From Pseudofrankia sp. DC12 (lineage in GTDB: Bacteria > Actinomycetota > Actinomycetes > Frankiales > Frankiaceae): a stretch of DNA of 64,000 nucleotides. The first letter of the stretch is position 1, and each line of letters begins with the position of its first letter. The position numbers and the translations under genes were made by a program. The DNA lies in the NCBI RefSeq assembly GCF_000966285.1, contig NZ_KQ031391.1:2318640-2382639 (forward strand), in the 5' to 3' direction. Under the pieces are notes generated by a model. That model had not been told where the DNA came from. It did not search any database and saw nothing but the letters and a program-made list of their open reading frames with translations. Shown here piece by piece: positions 1-10,066 of the stretch.

Positions 1-109
1 CCTTTTGCGTCGTCCCGCCGCCACGTGCCGCCGAGCACGCCCCGTACATCGGATCGGGCGCTGTTGGCCGAGATTGCACGGTTCGTGACGGACATCGAGC
101 GCGGGCCGA

Positions 110-997
110 TCAGCCCGCTGCCCCGGTGGCCGCATGGCGCGCCGCGGCGCCGAGAACGTCGTCGAGCATGGCGGCCGTGACCCGGCCGGTGAAGGTGTTC
201 TGTTGGCTCGGGTGGTAGCAGCCGAGCAGCAGCGGGCCGGCCTGCCCGCCGGCCACCGCCGGAAGCTCGACGCGGGCGCCGTGGCCGAAGGCCCCGCGCC
301 GGGACGGGATCCCGAAGCCCGCGGCCGCGAGCGCCGGCCACAGCGCCTGCCAGGCGAAACCGCCCAGCACCACGATCGTCCGCAGCCGGGGGCGCAGCAG
401 CTCCAGCTCGCGGACCAGCCACGGACGACAGGCGTCCCGCTCGGCCGGGGTCGGCTTGTTCGCCGGTGGGGCACAGCGCACCGCCGCCGTGATCCGCGCG
501 TCCAGCAGTCGCTGGCCGTCGCCGGCGGCCGTCGAGGTCGGCGACGCGGCCAGTCCGGCCCGGTGCAGCGCCGCGAACAGCCAGTCGCCGCTGCGGTCAC
601 CGGTGAAGATCCGGCCGGTCCGGTTGCCACCGTGGGCGGCCGGCGCGAGGCCGACCAGCAGTACCCGCGCGTCGGGTGGGCCGAACGACGGCATCGGCCG
701 GCCCCAGTACCGCTCCCCCGCATAGGCGGCCCGGCGGACCCGGGCCACCTCCTCGCGCCAGTCGACGAGCCGCGGGCAGGCCCGGCAGACGGAGGCGCAC
801 GCGTCGAGCTCGTCCGCTCCGCCGGCGGCACGCGCCAGCCTGGCGGCGTCGGCGGCGGTCAGCGCGACGGGCGTCGCCGAGGTCGCGGGGTCCCCCGGCC
901 AGCCCGTCCCGGCCGTTACCGGGCCCCGCTCGTCAGCAGCGGGCCGGTCATGCCCGCGGTCGGGGGTGCGCCCGGGAACAGGGGCGCGATCGGTCAT
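110..997 (-). CDS. Uracil-DNA glycosylase, family 5 (UdgB-like)
   Basis: 295 aa. It excises uracil, and in this family other deaminated bases, from DNA to start base-excision repair in the cytoplasm. The sequence shows the family's first motif [14 protein letters not shown] (116-129) and the second motif HPSQQN (H262). Cys71, Cys74, Cys175 and Cys190 are spaced as expected for the 4Fe-4S cluster of family 4/5 enzymes. The first 45 residues are low-complexity and may not be part of the fold. The ATG overlaps the stop of the upstream ppx gene by 4 bases (ATGA), so the two are probably translationally coupled. Family assignment is firm; family 5 rather than 4 rests on the [10 protein letters not shown] motif. 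Confidence 0.9.
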   Translation of the reverse strand: MTDRAPVPGRTPDRGHDRPAADERGPVTAGTGWPGDPATSATPVALTAADAARLARAAGGADELDACASVCRACPRLVDWREEVARVRRAAYAGERYWGRPMPSFGPPDARVLLVGLAPAAHGGNRTGRIFTGDRSGDWLFAALHRAGLAASPTSTAAGDGQRLLDARITAAVRCAPPANKPTPAERDACRPWLVRELELLRPRLRTIVVLGGFAWQALWPALAAAGFGIPSRRGAFGHGARVELPAVAGGQAGPLLLGCYHPSQQNTFTGRVTAAMLDDVLGAAARHAATGAAG

Positions 998-1950
998 CGG
1001 GCCAGGGAGAAGGCGATGCCGTCCAGGATGTCGCGCTCACTGGCGATCACCGCGGGCAGGCCGACGCGTTCGACCAGGGTGCGCAGCACCAGTGCCCCCG
1101 CGGCGATGACGTCGACCCGCCCGGGGTGCATCACCGGCAGCGCGGCCCGCTCGGCGTGGGTCATGGCCAGCAGCTTCCCGGTGACCTCCACGACGGCGTC
1201 GGCCGGCGTGCTCAGCAGGTGAATGCGTTCGGAGTCGTACTCCGGCAGCCCGGCGGCGAGCGCGGCGACGGTCGTGACGGTGCCGGCGACGCCGACCAGC
1301 GTGGCCGCCCGCCGCAGCGGCACGACCTCCTCGGCGAGGTCCAGCGCGGCCTGCACATCGGCGACGATGGCGGCGGCCTCGGCCGGATCCGGCGGATCCG
1401 CGCGCAGGTGCCGCTCCGCCATCCGCACGCATCCGATGTTGACCGAACGCGCGGCCAGGACTCCGGAGCGGTCACCGAGCACCAGCTCGGTGGACCCGCC
1501 ACCGATGTCGGCGACCAGGATCGGCGTCGCGGCGTCGGGCAGCTCAGCGGCGGCGCCCGCGAAGGAGAGGGCCGCCTCCTCGTCGCCGGTGATCACTTCG
1601 GGGTCGACACCGAGGATGGCGCGCACGCCGTCGACCAGCTCCGCGCGGTTGCTGGCGTCCCGGGTCGCGCTGGTCGCGACCATCCGGACCCTGGTGGCAC
1701 CGAGCCGCTCGATCTCGGCGGCATAGTCGCGCAGCGCGGCGAAGGTGCGTTCCAGCGCCTCGGGGGCGAGCGCGCCGGTGCGGTCCACGCCGGCGCCGAG
1801 GCGGACGATCTCCATCCGGCGGGTCAGCTCGACGAGCTTCGGGCCGGCCCCGTCGTTACCGGGCTCGCCGCCGGACCGGCCGGGCGCGATGTCGGCGACC
1901 AGGAGCCGGATCGAGTTGGTGCCGCAGTCGATGGCGGCCACGCGGCTCAT
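994..1950 (-). CDS. Ppx/GppA family phosphatase
   Basis: 318 aa exopolyphosphatase or guanosine pentaphosphate phosphohydrolase of the ASKHA (actin-like ATPase) fold. It would hydrolyse polyphosphate and/or pppGpp in the cytoplasm. The N-terminal phosphate-binding loop [10 protein letters not shown] and the second glycine loop DIGGGSTEL are both clear. I chose the ATG at 1950 because AGGAG lies about 8 bases upstream and because the conserved family start [13 protein letters not shown] begins there. The frame is open further upstream but overlaps DUF501. Its start overlaps the DUF501 stop (ATGA). The order DUF501-ppx downstream of eno-ftsB is conserved in actinobacteria. Confidence 0.92.
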   Translation of the reverse strand: MSRVAAIDCGTNSIRLLVADIAPGRSGGEPGNDGAGPKLVELTRRMEIVRLGAGVDRTGALAPEALERTFAALRDYAAEIERLGATRVRMVATSATRDASNRAELVDGVRAILGVDPEVITGDEEAALSFAGAAAELPDAATPILVADIGGGSTELVLGDRSGVLAARSVNIGCVRMAERHLRADPPDPAEAAAIVADVQAALDLAEEVVPLRRAATLVGVAGTVTTVAALAAGLPEYDSERIHLLSTPADAVVEVTGKLLAMTHAERAALPVMHPGRVDVIAAGALVLRTLVERVGLPAVIASERDILDGIAFSLAR

Positions 1951-2576
1951 GCGCGTGCTCCTCTCGGGTCTCGGGGCGGGTCGCCGGGCTCCTGCTCGCG
2001 CACGCAGCGCCCGCGGGCGGCCCAGTCCCCGGCCGCGGCGATGGCCTCGTCGCCGAACGGGTTGACGCCCGGTCCGGCGGCCAGGCTGTGCGCGACCAGC
2101 ACGTGCAGGCACTTGACCCGGTCAGGCATCCCGCCCGCTCCCGGGTTGCCGGGCAGCGGGCCGCCGAGGGGGTCCCGCCGCGCGAGGTAGTCCTCGTGGG
2201 CGGCCCGGTAGGCGGCGGCGACCTCCGGCTCCGCGGCGAGCCGGGCGGTCATCTCCCGCATCAGGCCCGAGCTCTCCAGCCGGGACACCGTGGAGCTCGC
2301 CCGCGGGCAGGTGAGGTAGTAGAGCGTGGGGAACGGGCTGCCGTCCTCCAGCCGAGGTGCCGTCTCGACCACGTCGGGCAGCCCGCACGAACAGCGGTGG
2401 GCGACCTGACGCACCGCCCGCGGCCGGCGGCCGAGCTGGCGTTCGACGATCGCGAGGTCCGCGGCCAGCCCGTCAGCGGCCGGGCCCGTCGGCGCCGCTG
2501 CCGTCAATCCCGCTGCAGTCGGCTCCTCGGGAGTGGCCGCTCCTGCCGCCGCGGCATCACCGCCCGCCACCCGCAC
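1947..2576 (-). CDS. DUF501 family protein
   Basis: About 209 aa, function unknown. The conserved DUF501 core runs from DLAIVERQLGR to the C-terminal CLHVLVAHSLA region. It contains a CSCG pair followed by a Pro/Gly-rich segment and a YYLTCP motif. I prefer the GTG at 2576, which follows a G-rich stretch; a TTG at 2597 is also possible, and the first 35 residues are Ala/Pro-rich and poorly conserved. The gene sits between the ftsB-like gene and ppx, an arrangement typical of actinobacteria. No signal peptide or membrane segment is seen. Confidence 0.85.
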   Translation of the reverse strand: MRVAGGDAAAAGAATPEEPTAAGLTAAAPTGPAADGLAADLAIVERQLGRRPRAVRQVAHRCSCGLPDVVETAPRLEDGSPFPTLYYLTCPRASSTVSRLESSGLMREMTARLAAEPEVAAAYRAAHEDYLARRDPLGGPLPGNPGAGGMPDRVKCLHVLVAHSLAAGPGVNPFGDEAIAAAGDWAARGRCVREQEPGDPPRDPRGARA

Positions 2577-2680
2577 CGCCCCCAGCCGAGAAATCAAGAC
2601 CGACGGCCGAGTCTATCGACCTGGCCTTCCGCCGCGATCTGTCCCGAGATGGGCCCGGCCGGCCCGCGCCAGTCGCCTGG

Positions 2681-3058
2681 CTATGGGGCCGTCTGGGACC
2701 AGAGCTGGCTGTACCACGCCTCGTCCGGACTGGACCGGCCCCGCCCGTTGCCCGCCGCCGGGCTCGGCGACGGCGCGGCGGGCATGACGTAGGTCTTCTC
2801 CCCGGGCAGGACGTAGTGCAGCCGGCGTCGGGCCTCGTCCTGCACCCAGGCGTCGTCGCCGTACTTGCCGACCTCGGCCTTCAGCGCGTCGACGCGCGCC
2901 TGCGCCGCCGCGTTCTGCTTGGCCAGCGCGGCGTTCTCGGCCTGCTGCTGGAGGTAGAGCCGCAGCGGGTAGGCGAGCGTCAGCACGAGCACGCAGATCA
3001 CCACCGCGAGCAGGGTGGCTCGGGTGGTGAGTGCGGTCCGCCGGGGCAGGCGCGGCAT
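2681..3058 (-). CDS. Septum formation initiator (FtsB/DivIC family)
   Basis: 125 aa bitopic membrane protein of the divisome. FtsB/DivIC proteins bridge FtsL and FtsQ and help activate septal peptidoglycan synthesis. A short basic N-terminus is followed by one membrane helix (about 14-33), then a coiled-coil segment (about 36-66: AENAALAKQNAAAQARVDAL). The family motif RRRLHYVLPGE follows at about 77-87. The C-terminal 40 residues are Pro/Ser-rich. It lies 28 bp downstream of eno on the same strand, the usual actinobacterial order. Confidence 0.9.
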   Translation of the reverse strand: MPRLPRRTALTTRATLLAVVICVLVLTLAYPLRLYLQQQAENAALAKQNAAAQARVDALKAEVGKYGDDAWVQDEARRRLHYVLPGEKTYVMPAAPSPSPAAGNGRGRSSPDEAWYSQLWSQTAP

Positions 3059-3086
3059 GGCGAGGATCGACCCGGGCCCGCGGGCC

Positions 3087-4499
<1,413 letters not shown>

Positions 4500-4651
4500 C
4501 TACAAGGTCCGGACGAATCCGGCCGCTGGCGAGACTATCGCCGTCCCGGCGTCCGTGGGCCTCCCACACGCCGAACACCGCCGACGGCACAGCGAAAGTT
4601 CGGCCATGAGGCGGCTAGGAGCCGGGCCGGTCAGATCCGTCATACCCAGCC

Positions 4652-5011
4652 AAGATCGCGCTCATGCTCATCGCGATGCTGCACTGCGTGCCTGACGAGG
4701 ATGATCCGTACTCGACCGTGCGCACAATGTCCGAGGCGATGCCGCCCGGCAGCTTCCTCGTCCTGACCCGCCCCGCGCCGGCGGCCGAGGCGCCGACCGG
4801 CGCCGTCCCGGCCGAGGACCTGGCGGCGGCGTACGCCCTGATGCGCGAGGCTTCGACCGGCAGTTTCCATGCCCGTCCTCAGGACCAGGTCGTCCAGTTC
4901 TTCGACGGCTGGGACCTGCTCGGCCCCGGCGTCGTGCTGGCGACAAAGTGGCGGGCCGACGAGACGGAGTCGACCGTGATCTCGGTCGGCGTCGCCCGGA
5001 AGACCACCTGA
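4652..5011 (+). pseudogene. Truncated SAM-dependent methyltransferase (DUF574/Methyltransf_19-like)
   Basis: Only the C-terminal part of a SAM methyltransferase of the DUF574 (PF04672) type is present. The frame enters at AKIALMLIAMLHCVPDEDDPY, which matches the middle of the family, and continues through SEAMPPGSFLVL to the end. A TAG at 4616-4618 blocks the frame only 12 codons upstream of that point, and no SAM-binding glycine loop is present. An ATG at 4664 could still give a 115-aa peptide. I read it as a 5'-truncated remnant between eno and the S49 protease gene, although the remaining part is intact. Confidence 0.65.
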
Positions 5012-5106
5012 TCTGGTCCGACCAAGCGAGCTCGTGCCGTCCAACCAGGTCGGCCCATCGGCCTGATCGCGAGTCTGGCCCACCAGTGGTTGTGATCAGG
5101 TCCGAC

Positions 5107-5137
5107 CCACGACCAGTCGAGGGCCAGACGGCGATCA
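5107..5137 (+). repeat. Dispersed intergenic repeat, copy 1
   Basis: A 31-bp stretch containing TCGAGGGCCA and CGGCGATCA, with about 29 matching positions to the reverse complement of 22090-22121 (one single-base gap). Both copies lie in non-coding DNA just beyond gene ends. This suggests a small dispersed element of this genome. Confidence 0.6.
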
Positions 5138-5167
5138 CGACTACGGGCGGTCCTGGCGGTCCTGGCG

Positions 5168-7537
5168 TCAGCCGACGGGGCCGATCGGCGGCATCAGGAG
5201 CGGGCCGGCCGCGGGCAGGCCGGCGCGGGCCGCGAGCCCCGCGAGCGGACCCCAGCCGCCGGCGTGCCCGCCGGACAGGACGCCGGCCCAGCCGCCGGCG
5301 AGCGCCTCCAGCGCGCCGACCAGCGCCGCGTCCATCCCGCCAGCCATTGGCGCGGCAGACGGTCCGGTCAGCCCCAGCGCGGCGCCGACAAGGCCGCCAG
5401 CCAGGTGCACGCCGGTCCCGTCCCCGAAGCCCGCGGCGGCATCCTCGCTCGACCGTGCCGGCCGGACGTGGTCCACCAGCGAACGATGCGGCAGCAGCCG
5501 CACCCGGGACGGCCGGGCGCCGGGCAGCCCGGCGGTGGTCCAGGCCAGCCGAAGCGCGTGCTCCAACCCGCCGAGCTCGTCGACCAGCCCATGCCGGTGC
5601 GCGTCGGCCCCGGTCCAGACCCGGCCGCGGGCCAGCTCGTCCGCCCGTTCCAGCGACATCGCGCGGGCGATGGCGACCTTGCCGACGAAGTCGGCGTAGA
5701 CCCGGTCGAGGAACTCGTCCAGCTTGGCCCGCTCGCCGGGGCTGAACGGCCGGCGGGCCGACATCATCAGCGCGTGCTCGCCCTGGGCGACCTCGCCGAT
5801 CGCCACGCCGAGCTTGTCCAGCAGCCCGCTGATCACCTGCTTGCCGCCGTAGACGCCGATCGAGCCGGTCAGCGTCGAGGGGCTGGCGACGATCGTGTCG
5901 GCGGCGAGCGCGACGAAGTAGCCACCCGAGGCGGCGACCGAGCCCATCGAGACGATGACCGGCCGGCCGGACGCACGGAACCGCTCCACCTCCCGGCGCA
6001 CCAGGTCGGAGGCGACATAGGAGCCGCCGGGGCTGTCGACCCGGAAGACCGCGGCGGCGATGTCCGGGTCCTTGGCCGCCGCCCTGAAGGCCGCGCAGAC
6101 CGTGTCGGCCGCCAGCATCCGACCACCGACCGGCGGCCCGGTTCGGCGCAGCACCACGGGGCCGGTGCCGTGGATGAGCGCGACGGCCGCGGTGCCGGGG
6201 TCGCGGTCCGCGGGGACGGCGACCGCCTCGTCCAGCTCCCCGAGGCCAGTCGGGCCGGGCACCGTCGCCGAGCGACGCGCCTCGCGCCGGTCCGGGCCGA
6301 GCAGGGACGCCACTGCGGCACCGGACGAGCGTGCCGCCCGCCGCAGCGGCGACGCCTCCTTGCGGGCGGCCGACCTGCGATAGGTGGCCAGGTACAGCGG
6401 GACCGGCGCCGCCCGCCGGCCGGGGGCGTCCTGGGCCGCGGCCGGCGCCGGGGAGGCGCCGGGCACAGCGGTCGGCGCGCCGACGGGTGGGGTGCGGCCG
6501 GGCTCGGCGGCGGGCGCCGCCGGGTCGGTGCGCGCTGTGGCCGCGGCCGCGTCGGCTCCCGCGGGCTGGTCAGCGCCGGCTCCGGCCGAGGCCGCCGTCA
6601 CGCCACCGAGGTCGGCCGACCCGGCAGCCGAGGCCGAGCCTGGCGGAGGTACAGCGGCGGCGGCACCGACGGCCGCTGGCGGGGTCGGCTCAGGCGGCAG
6701 CGCCGCGGCCTCGGCTGGGCCGCCCACCCCGTTGGCCGACGGGCCGGAGGTCTCCGGCAGGGGTTCGGTCGGGTCCGTGGCCGCGGCGCGACGGCGGACG
6801 GCGGCGTAGACCTCGTCGCGGTAGCCGAGCCGGTCGACCAGGCCGGCCCGCAGCGCCGCCTGAGCCGACAACGGCCCGGCGTCGACGAGCCGGCGCACCC
6901 GGTCGGCTGGCAGCCGCCGGCCGGCCACGACGCCAGCGATGATCTCGTCAGCGGACGACTCGACCACCCGGGTGGTGGCCTCCAGGTGCGCGGAGGTGAA
7001 GCCGCGCTCCAGGAACGTGTTGACGGCGTTCTTGTACTCGTGCCGGGCGCCCAGCTCGGTCGCGACGCCGAGCCGGTCGAGGGCGTCCCGCAGGAACGGG
7101 GTGTGGCTGGCGACGCCGGTGAGCCCGAGGTCACCGGGCGGCGCGAGCCAGATCTGGTCGAACGCACAGGCCAGGTAGTAGGGAACCGTGCCGCCGCCGA
7201 ACTCGCCGAACGTGTCCGCGTAGGCGATCGCGAACTTCCCGGCGGCCCGGAGCTCAGCGACGGCGTCGCGGATCTCCTGCACCCGCGCGATCGGCATCCC
7301 GCAGCTCGCGACATGCGCGACCAGCACCCGCGTCCTCGGGTCGAGCGCGGCGCGGCGCAGGCCGTCGACGATCTCGCGCAGTGTCTGGCGCCGTCGGCCG
7401 AACCGCGCGGTCAGCGGGTCGTCGACGATCCCCTCGACCGGGTCGACGGTCAGGTCCAGCTCGAGGATCAACGGGGCGTTGCGCCGCGCGGCCATCGCAC
7501 GGATCTCGGCGAGCGCGTGGCGAGGCGTCGTCTCCAT
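5168..7537 (-). CDS. sppA: Signal peptide peptidase SppA, S49 family (tandem-domain)
   Basis: 789 aa serine protease of the SppA type, which cleaves signal-peptide remnants in or at the membrane. Two S49 domains are visible. The N-terminal one (about 20-250) carries the candidate general-base lysine K169 in EYKNAVN. The C-terminal one (about 445-740) carries the nucleophile S537 in SVAASGGY and the motif SPSTLTGSIGVYGG. This matches the long E. coli-type architecture, where Lys and Ser come from different halves. The halves are joined by an Ala/Pro/Gly-rich linker (about 255-440) without apparent fold. No clear N-terminal membrane helix is seen, which is unusual. Monocistronic. Confidence 0.88.
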   Translation of the reverse strand: METTPRHALAEIRAMAARRNAPLILELDLTVDPVEGIVDDPLTARFGRRRQTLREIVDGLRRAALDPRTRVLVAHVASCGMPIARVQEIRDAVAELRAAGKFAIAYADTFGEFGGGTVPYYLACAFDQIWLAPPGDLGLTGVASHTPFLRDALDRLGVATELGARHEYKNAVNTFLERGFTSAHLEATTRVVESSADEIIAGVVAGRRLPADRVRRLVDAGPLSAQAALRAGLVDRLGYRDEVYAAVRRRAAATDPTEPLPETSGPSANGVGGPAEAAALPPEPTPPAAVGAAAAVPPPGSASAAGSADLGGVTAASAGAGADQPAGADAAAATARTDPAAPAAEPGRTPPVGAPTAVPGASPAPAAAQDAPGRRAAPVPLYLATYRRSAARKEASPLRRAARSSGAAVASLLGPDRREARRSATVPGPTGLGELDEAVAVPADRDPGTAAVALIHGTGPVVLRRTGPPVGGRMLAADTVCAAFRAAAKDPDIAAAVFRVDSPGGSYVASDLVRREVERFRASGRPVIVSMGSVAASGGYFVALAADTIVASPSTLTGSIGVYGGKQVISGLLDKLGVAIGEVAQGEHALMMSARRPFSPGERAKLDEFLDRVYADFVGKVAIARAMSLERADELARGRVWTGADAHRHGLVDELGGLEHALRLAWTTAGLPGARPSRVRLLPHRSLVDHVRPARSSEDAAAGFGDGTGVHLAGGLVGAALGLTGPSAAPMAGGMDAALVGALEALAGGWAGVLSGGHAGGWGPLAGLAARAGLPAAGPLLMPPIGPVG

Positions 7538-7647
7538 GGACCGAGGCTATGACCACACCAAACCTCACGTTCGGGCACATCACTCGCCCAACACGCCTCA
7601 ACCGAGGGCGACTACTGTCCGATCCGGTCCGTCACCGCCTGCGCCGA

Positions 7648-8859
7648 TCAGCGCGAGGTGGGAGACCACCGGGCCCGCCAGGCGGCGACGTCCTGGTCGG
7701 CGGGGTCGACGCCGTCCGCGTGGGCGGACTCCTCGGCGCCGGCGAGCCGGTCCCGGAAGGCCCGAGCCCGCGCCCGGAGCGCGGCCTCGGGGTCGACACC
7801 GGCCGCCGCCGCCAGGGCGACGGCAGCGAAAAGGAGCTCACCAACGCCTCGCTCGTCCAGGTCAGGGGCGGCGGCGTACGACGCGACGGCCGCAGCGAGG
7901 GACCGTCCTGACAGCGTCTCTGGGTGGGCCGCGGACCGCGGGGCGAGGTCGGCCGGGCTGGCGCCCTCGGTGAGCACCGGCGCGACGACGAGGTCGGCGG
8001 GCAGGCCGGCCTTGCGCGCGCGCCTCTGCAGCTTGGCGGCGAGCGAGAGGGCCGGCTGGGTCAGCGGGACCCCGTCGGTGACCGAGCGCCGGCCCTTCTC
8101 GGCCTTCTTGATGGCCTCCCAGTTGGTGACCACCTCGTCGGCCCCGGCGACGTCCACGTCGCCGAACACGTGCGGGTGGCGGCGGACCAGCTTGCTCGCG
8201 ATGCCGTTCGCCACCTCGTCGACGTCGAAGCGCCCACCGCCCTCGTCGACGTGACCGTCGGTGGCGTCCTCGGCGACGCGGGCGTGAAAGACGACCTGCA
8301 TGAGGACGTCGCCGAGCTCCTCGCGCAGCTCCACCGGGTCGGCGTCCTCCAGCGCCTGGTACGCCTCGTACGCCTCCTCCAGCAGGTACGGGGCGAGCGA
8401 GCCGTGGGTCTGCTCGGCGTCCCACGGGCAGCCGCCGGGCGAGCGCAGGCGGTCCATCACCGCGACGACGTCCAGCAGCCGCGCGCCGGGCAGGTCGTGG
8501 GTGCCGGCGAGCAGGCGGACGCCAGCCGGCTCGCCGGTCGCGTGGGCCCGCAGGTGCGTGTCGGCGGCCGCCGCCAGGCCGGGCCAGGCGCCCGCCGGCT
8601 CCAGCAGCCAAACGACCTCGGACGCGCCGGCCGCCGCGGCGAGCGCTCGCGCGGGCTCGAGCGCGCACCCGTCCGACGCCTCGCCCGGCCCGGCGAGCAC
8701 CGTGACGTCGACACCCGCGGCCCGCAGCGCGGCGAGCTGGGGGTGCGCGGGATCGGCGCAGCAGACCGGGACCCGGCGAACCAGGTCCCAGGCGTCAGCG
8801 GTGAGCAGCCCGGGGGCGACCCGGGTGCTGGTCTCGAGCAGTGTTACCAGAGGTGTCAC
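7648..8859 (-). CDS. mazG: Nucleoside triphosphate pyrophosphohydrolase MazG
   Basis: 403 aa. MazG hydrolyses (d)NTPs to monophosphates and PPi, for house-cleaning of abnormal nucleotides. The metal-binding signature is clear: PWDAEQTH (145-152), EEAYE (161-165) and ELGDVLMQVVFHAR (181-194), followed by RRHPHVFGD and NWEAIKKAEK. The N-terminal 120 residues are an extra domain found in actinobacterial MazG, and the C-terminal 100 residues are Ala-rich. Its GTG start overlaps the stop of the SurA-like lipoprotein gene (GTGA), so the two are probably co-translated. Confidence 0.93.
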   Translation of the reverse strand: MTPLVTLLETSTRVAPGLLTADAWDLVRRVPVCCADPAHPQLAALRAAGVDVTVLAGPGEASDGCALEPARALAAAAGASEVVWLLEPAGAWPGLAAAADTHLRAHATGEPAGVRLLAGTHDLPGARLLDVVAVMDRLRSPGGCPWDAEQTHGSLAPYLLEEAYEAYQALEDADPVELREELGDVLMQVVFHARVAEDATDGHVDEGGGRFDVDEVANGIASKLVRRHPHVFGDVDVAGADEVVTNWEAIKKAEKGRRSVTDGVPLTQPALSLAAKLQRRARKAGLPADLVVAPVLTEGASPADLAPRSAAHPETLSGRSLAAAVASYAAAPDLDERGVGELLFAAVALAAAAGVDPEAALRARARAFRDRLAGAEESAHADGVDPADQDVAAWRARWSPTSR

Positions 8860-9629
8860 GAAGCCAGGTTAAGTTCCGGCACCGGCGTCGCCTTCGTCGC
8901 GATCGAGCCGTCGGCCGCGAGCACCGAGATGTCGTCCGCGCTCCACACGCCGAACCGCGGGTTCACCGAGACGTGGTCGGCGCGCGCGGCCGAGGCGAGG
9001 ATCGGCCGCAGCTTCGCATCCCGCTGCTGGTTCATCAGCTGGCGGGCCAGGAACGGGCTCGCCTCGGCGAAACTGAGCGGCAGGGACTTCACGTTGAACT
9101 GGGTCAGCGCGCTGGTGTAGGCCGACCTGACGTCCGCGCTCGACGCAACCAGGTCCGGCGCGATCGCGTCCTCGATCTTCGACTCGAGCGCGTAGGTCCG
9201 GATGATCGTCCGCAGGTCCTCGGGGGCGAACCCGGCCGAGGCACCGGCCTGCTCGAAGGCCGCGACGCTGCCGGAACCGAAGATCGCGTACGACTGGTAG
9301 TAGGCGTCGGCCTCCTGCGGGCTGAGCGTGATGCCGCGCTTGCGCGCCTCGGTGAGGTCGAGCTGGTACTCGACGAGGCTGCCCAACGTCCGGCGCTGCA
9401 GGTCGTCCCGGGTGACCGGGGTCTGCTGCGCTGCCGCGTCGGGATATGCGGTGGTGTAGGCGGTGTACGCGGCCATGCCGCGGTCGACGATGCCGCGCAC
9501 GGTTTCCGTGCCGATCGTCTTGTCGTCGACCTGCGCTGCGGCACCAACATGGCTGGTACATCCGGCCGCTGCCAGCGCGACCAGCCCGACCAGTCCGGCC
9601 ATGGCACCCAGCATCCGAGCACGCTTCAC
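8856..9629 (-). CDS. SurA-like (peptidyl-prolyl isomerase/chaperone N-domain) lipoprotein
   Basis: 257 aa. The signal peptide ends in a lipobox (LAAAGC, Cys24), so it is likely a membrane-anchored lipoprotein on the outer face. The helical body (about 30-200) resembles the SurA N-terminal chaperone domain. No parvulin isomerase domain is evident. I start it at the GTG at 9629, which has GGGAG about 8 bases upstream; a GTG at 9635 is too close to that site. The frame is open far upstream but lacks conserved features. Pairing with mazG by a 4-base overlap is common in actinobacteria. Confidence 0.82.
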   Translation of the reverse strand: MKRARMLGAMAGLVGLVALAAAGCTSHVGAAAQVDDKTIGTETVRGIVDRGMAAYTAYTTAYPDAAAQQTPVTRDDLQRRTLGSLVEYQLDLTEARKRGITLSPQEADAYYQSYAIFGSGSVAAFEQAGASAGFAPEDLRTIIRTYALESKIEDAIAPDLVASSADVRSAYTSALTQFNVKSLPLSFAEASPFLARQLMNQQRDAKLRPILASAARADHVSVNPRFGVWSADDISVLAADGSIATKATPVPELNLAS

Positions 9630-10037
9630 GGACACAACTCCCGACGGGGTCGTCCCCCAGTGGCGAGACCAGTACAGACGCCACGTTAGTCGGAGCACAT
9701 CGCGTGATGCAGCCAACCCCACCCAACATGGGGCCGACCGCGAAGCCACGCCGAGCCGCGAGGCAGCCCCTGCTCGCCCCGGCGGCCCCGGCGGCCCCGG
9801 CGGCCCCGGCGGCACGACCGCCGTGGCCCACACGGTGCCGACCTCGCGGCGATCATCCGCGACGCCGCTGGTCACCGCCGCGGCGCGTGGATACGTGCGG
9901 CGGAAATTGCTGGCGGTGCGTGCCGGAGCCTGGATTCGAGCGCCTCGGCGCCTGCCGTGCACAGTCGCCCCACAGGCCGAGCCGACCCGCCGTGGGTGGT
10001 GGTTTCCGGCGCCTCGCACGGGCCGCGAGCTCGACGC

Positions 10038-10058
10038 GGTCCCGCCGAGCACGGGACC
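10038..10058 (-). terminator. Hairpin after mfd
   Basis: Inverted repeat GGTCCCG / CGGGACC, 7-bp stem and 7-nt loop, starting 9 bases beyond the mfd stop. There is no U-tract, as is common in high-GC actinobacteria. A weak terminator candidate. Confidence 0.35.
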
Positions 10059-10066
10059 CGCGGACC

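Noticed and set aside
1-109. First 109 bases downstream of the uracil glycosylase gene
   Set aside because: Only a 6-bp dyad (101-106 with 113-118) whose loop holds the gene's stop; no other feature could be supported.
9779-9815. Run of CGGCCC-type 9-base repeats upstream of the SurA-like gene
   Set aside because: Simple low-complexity GC repeat near the gene start; no evidence of function.
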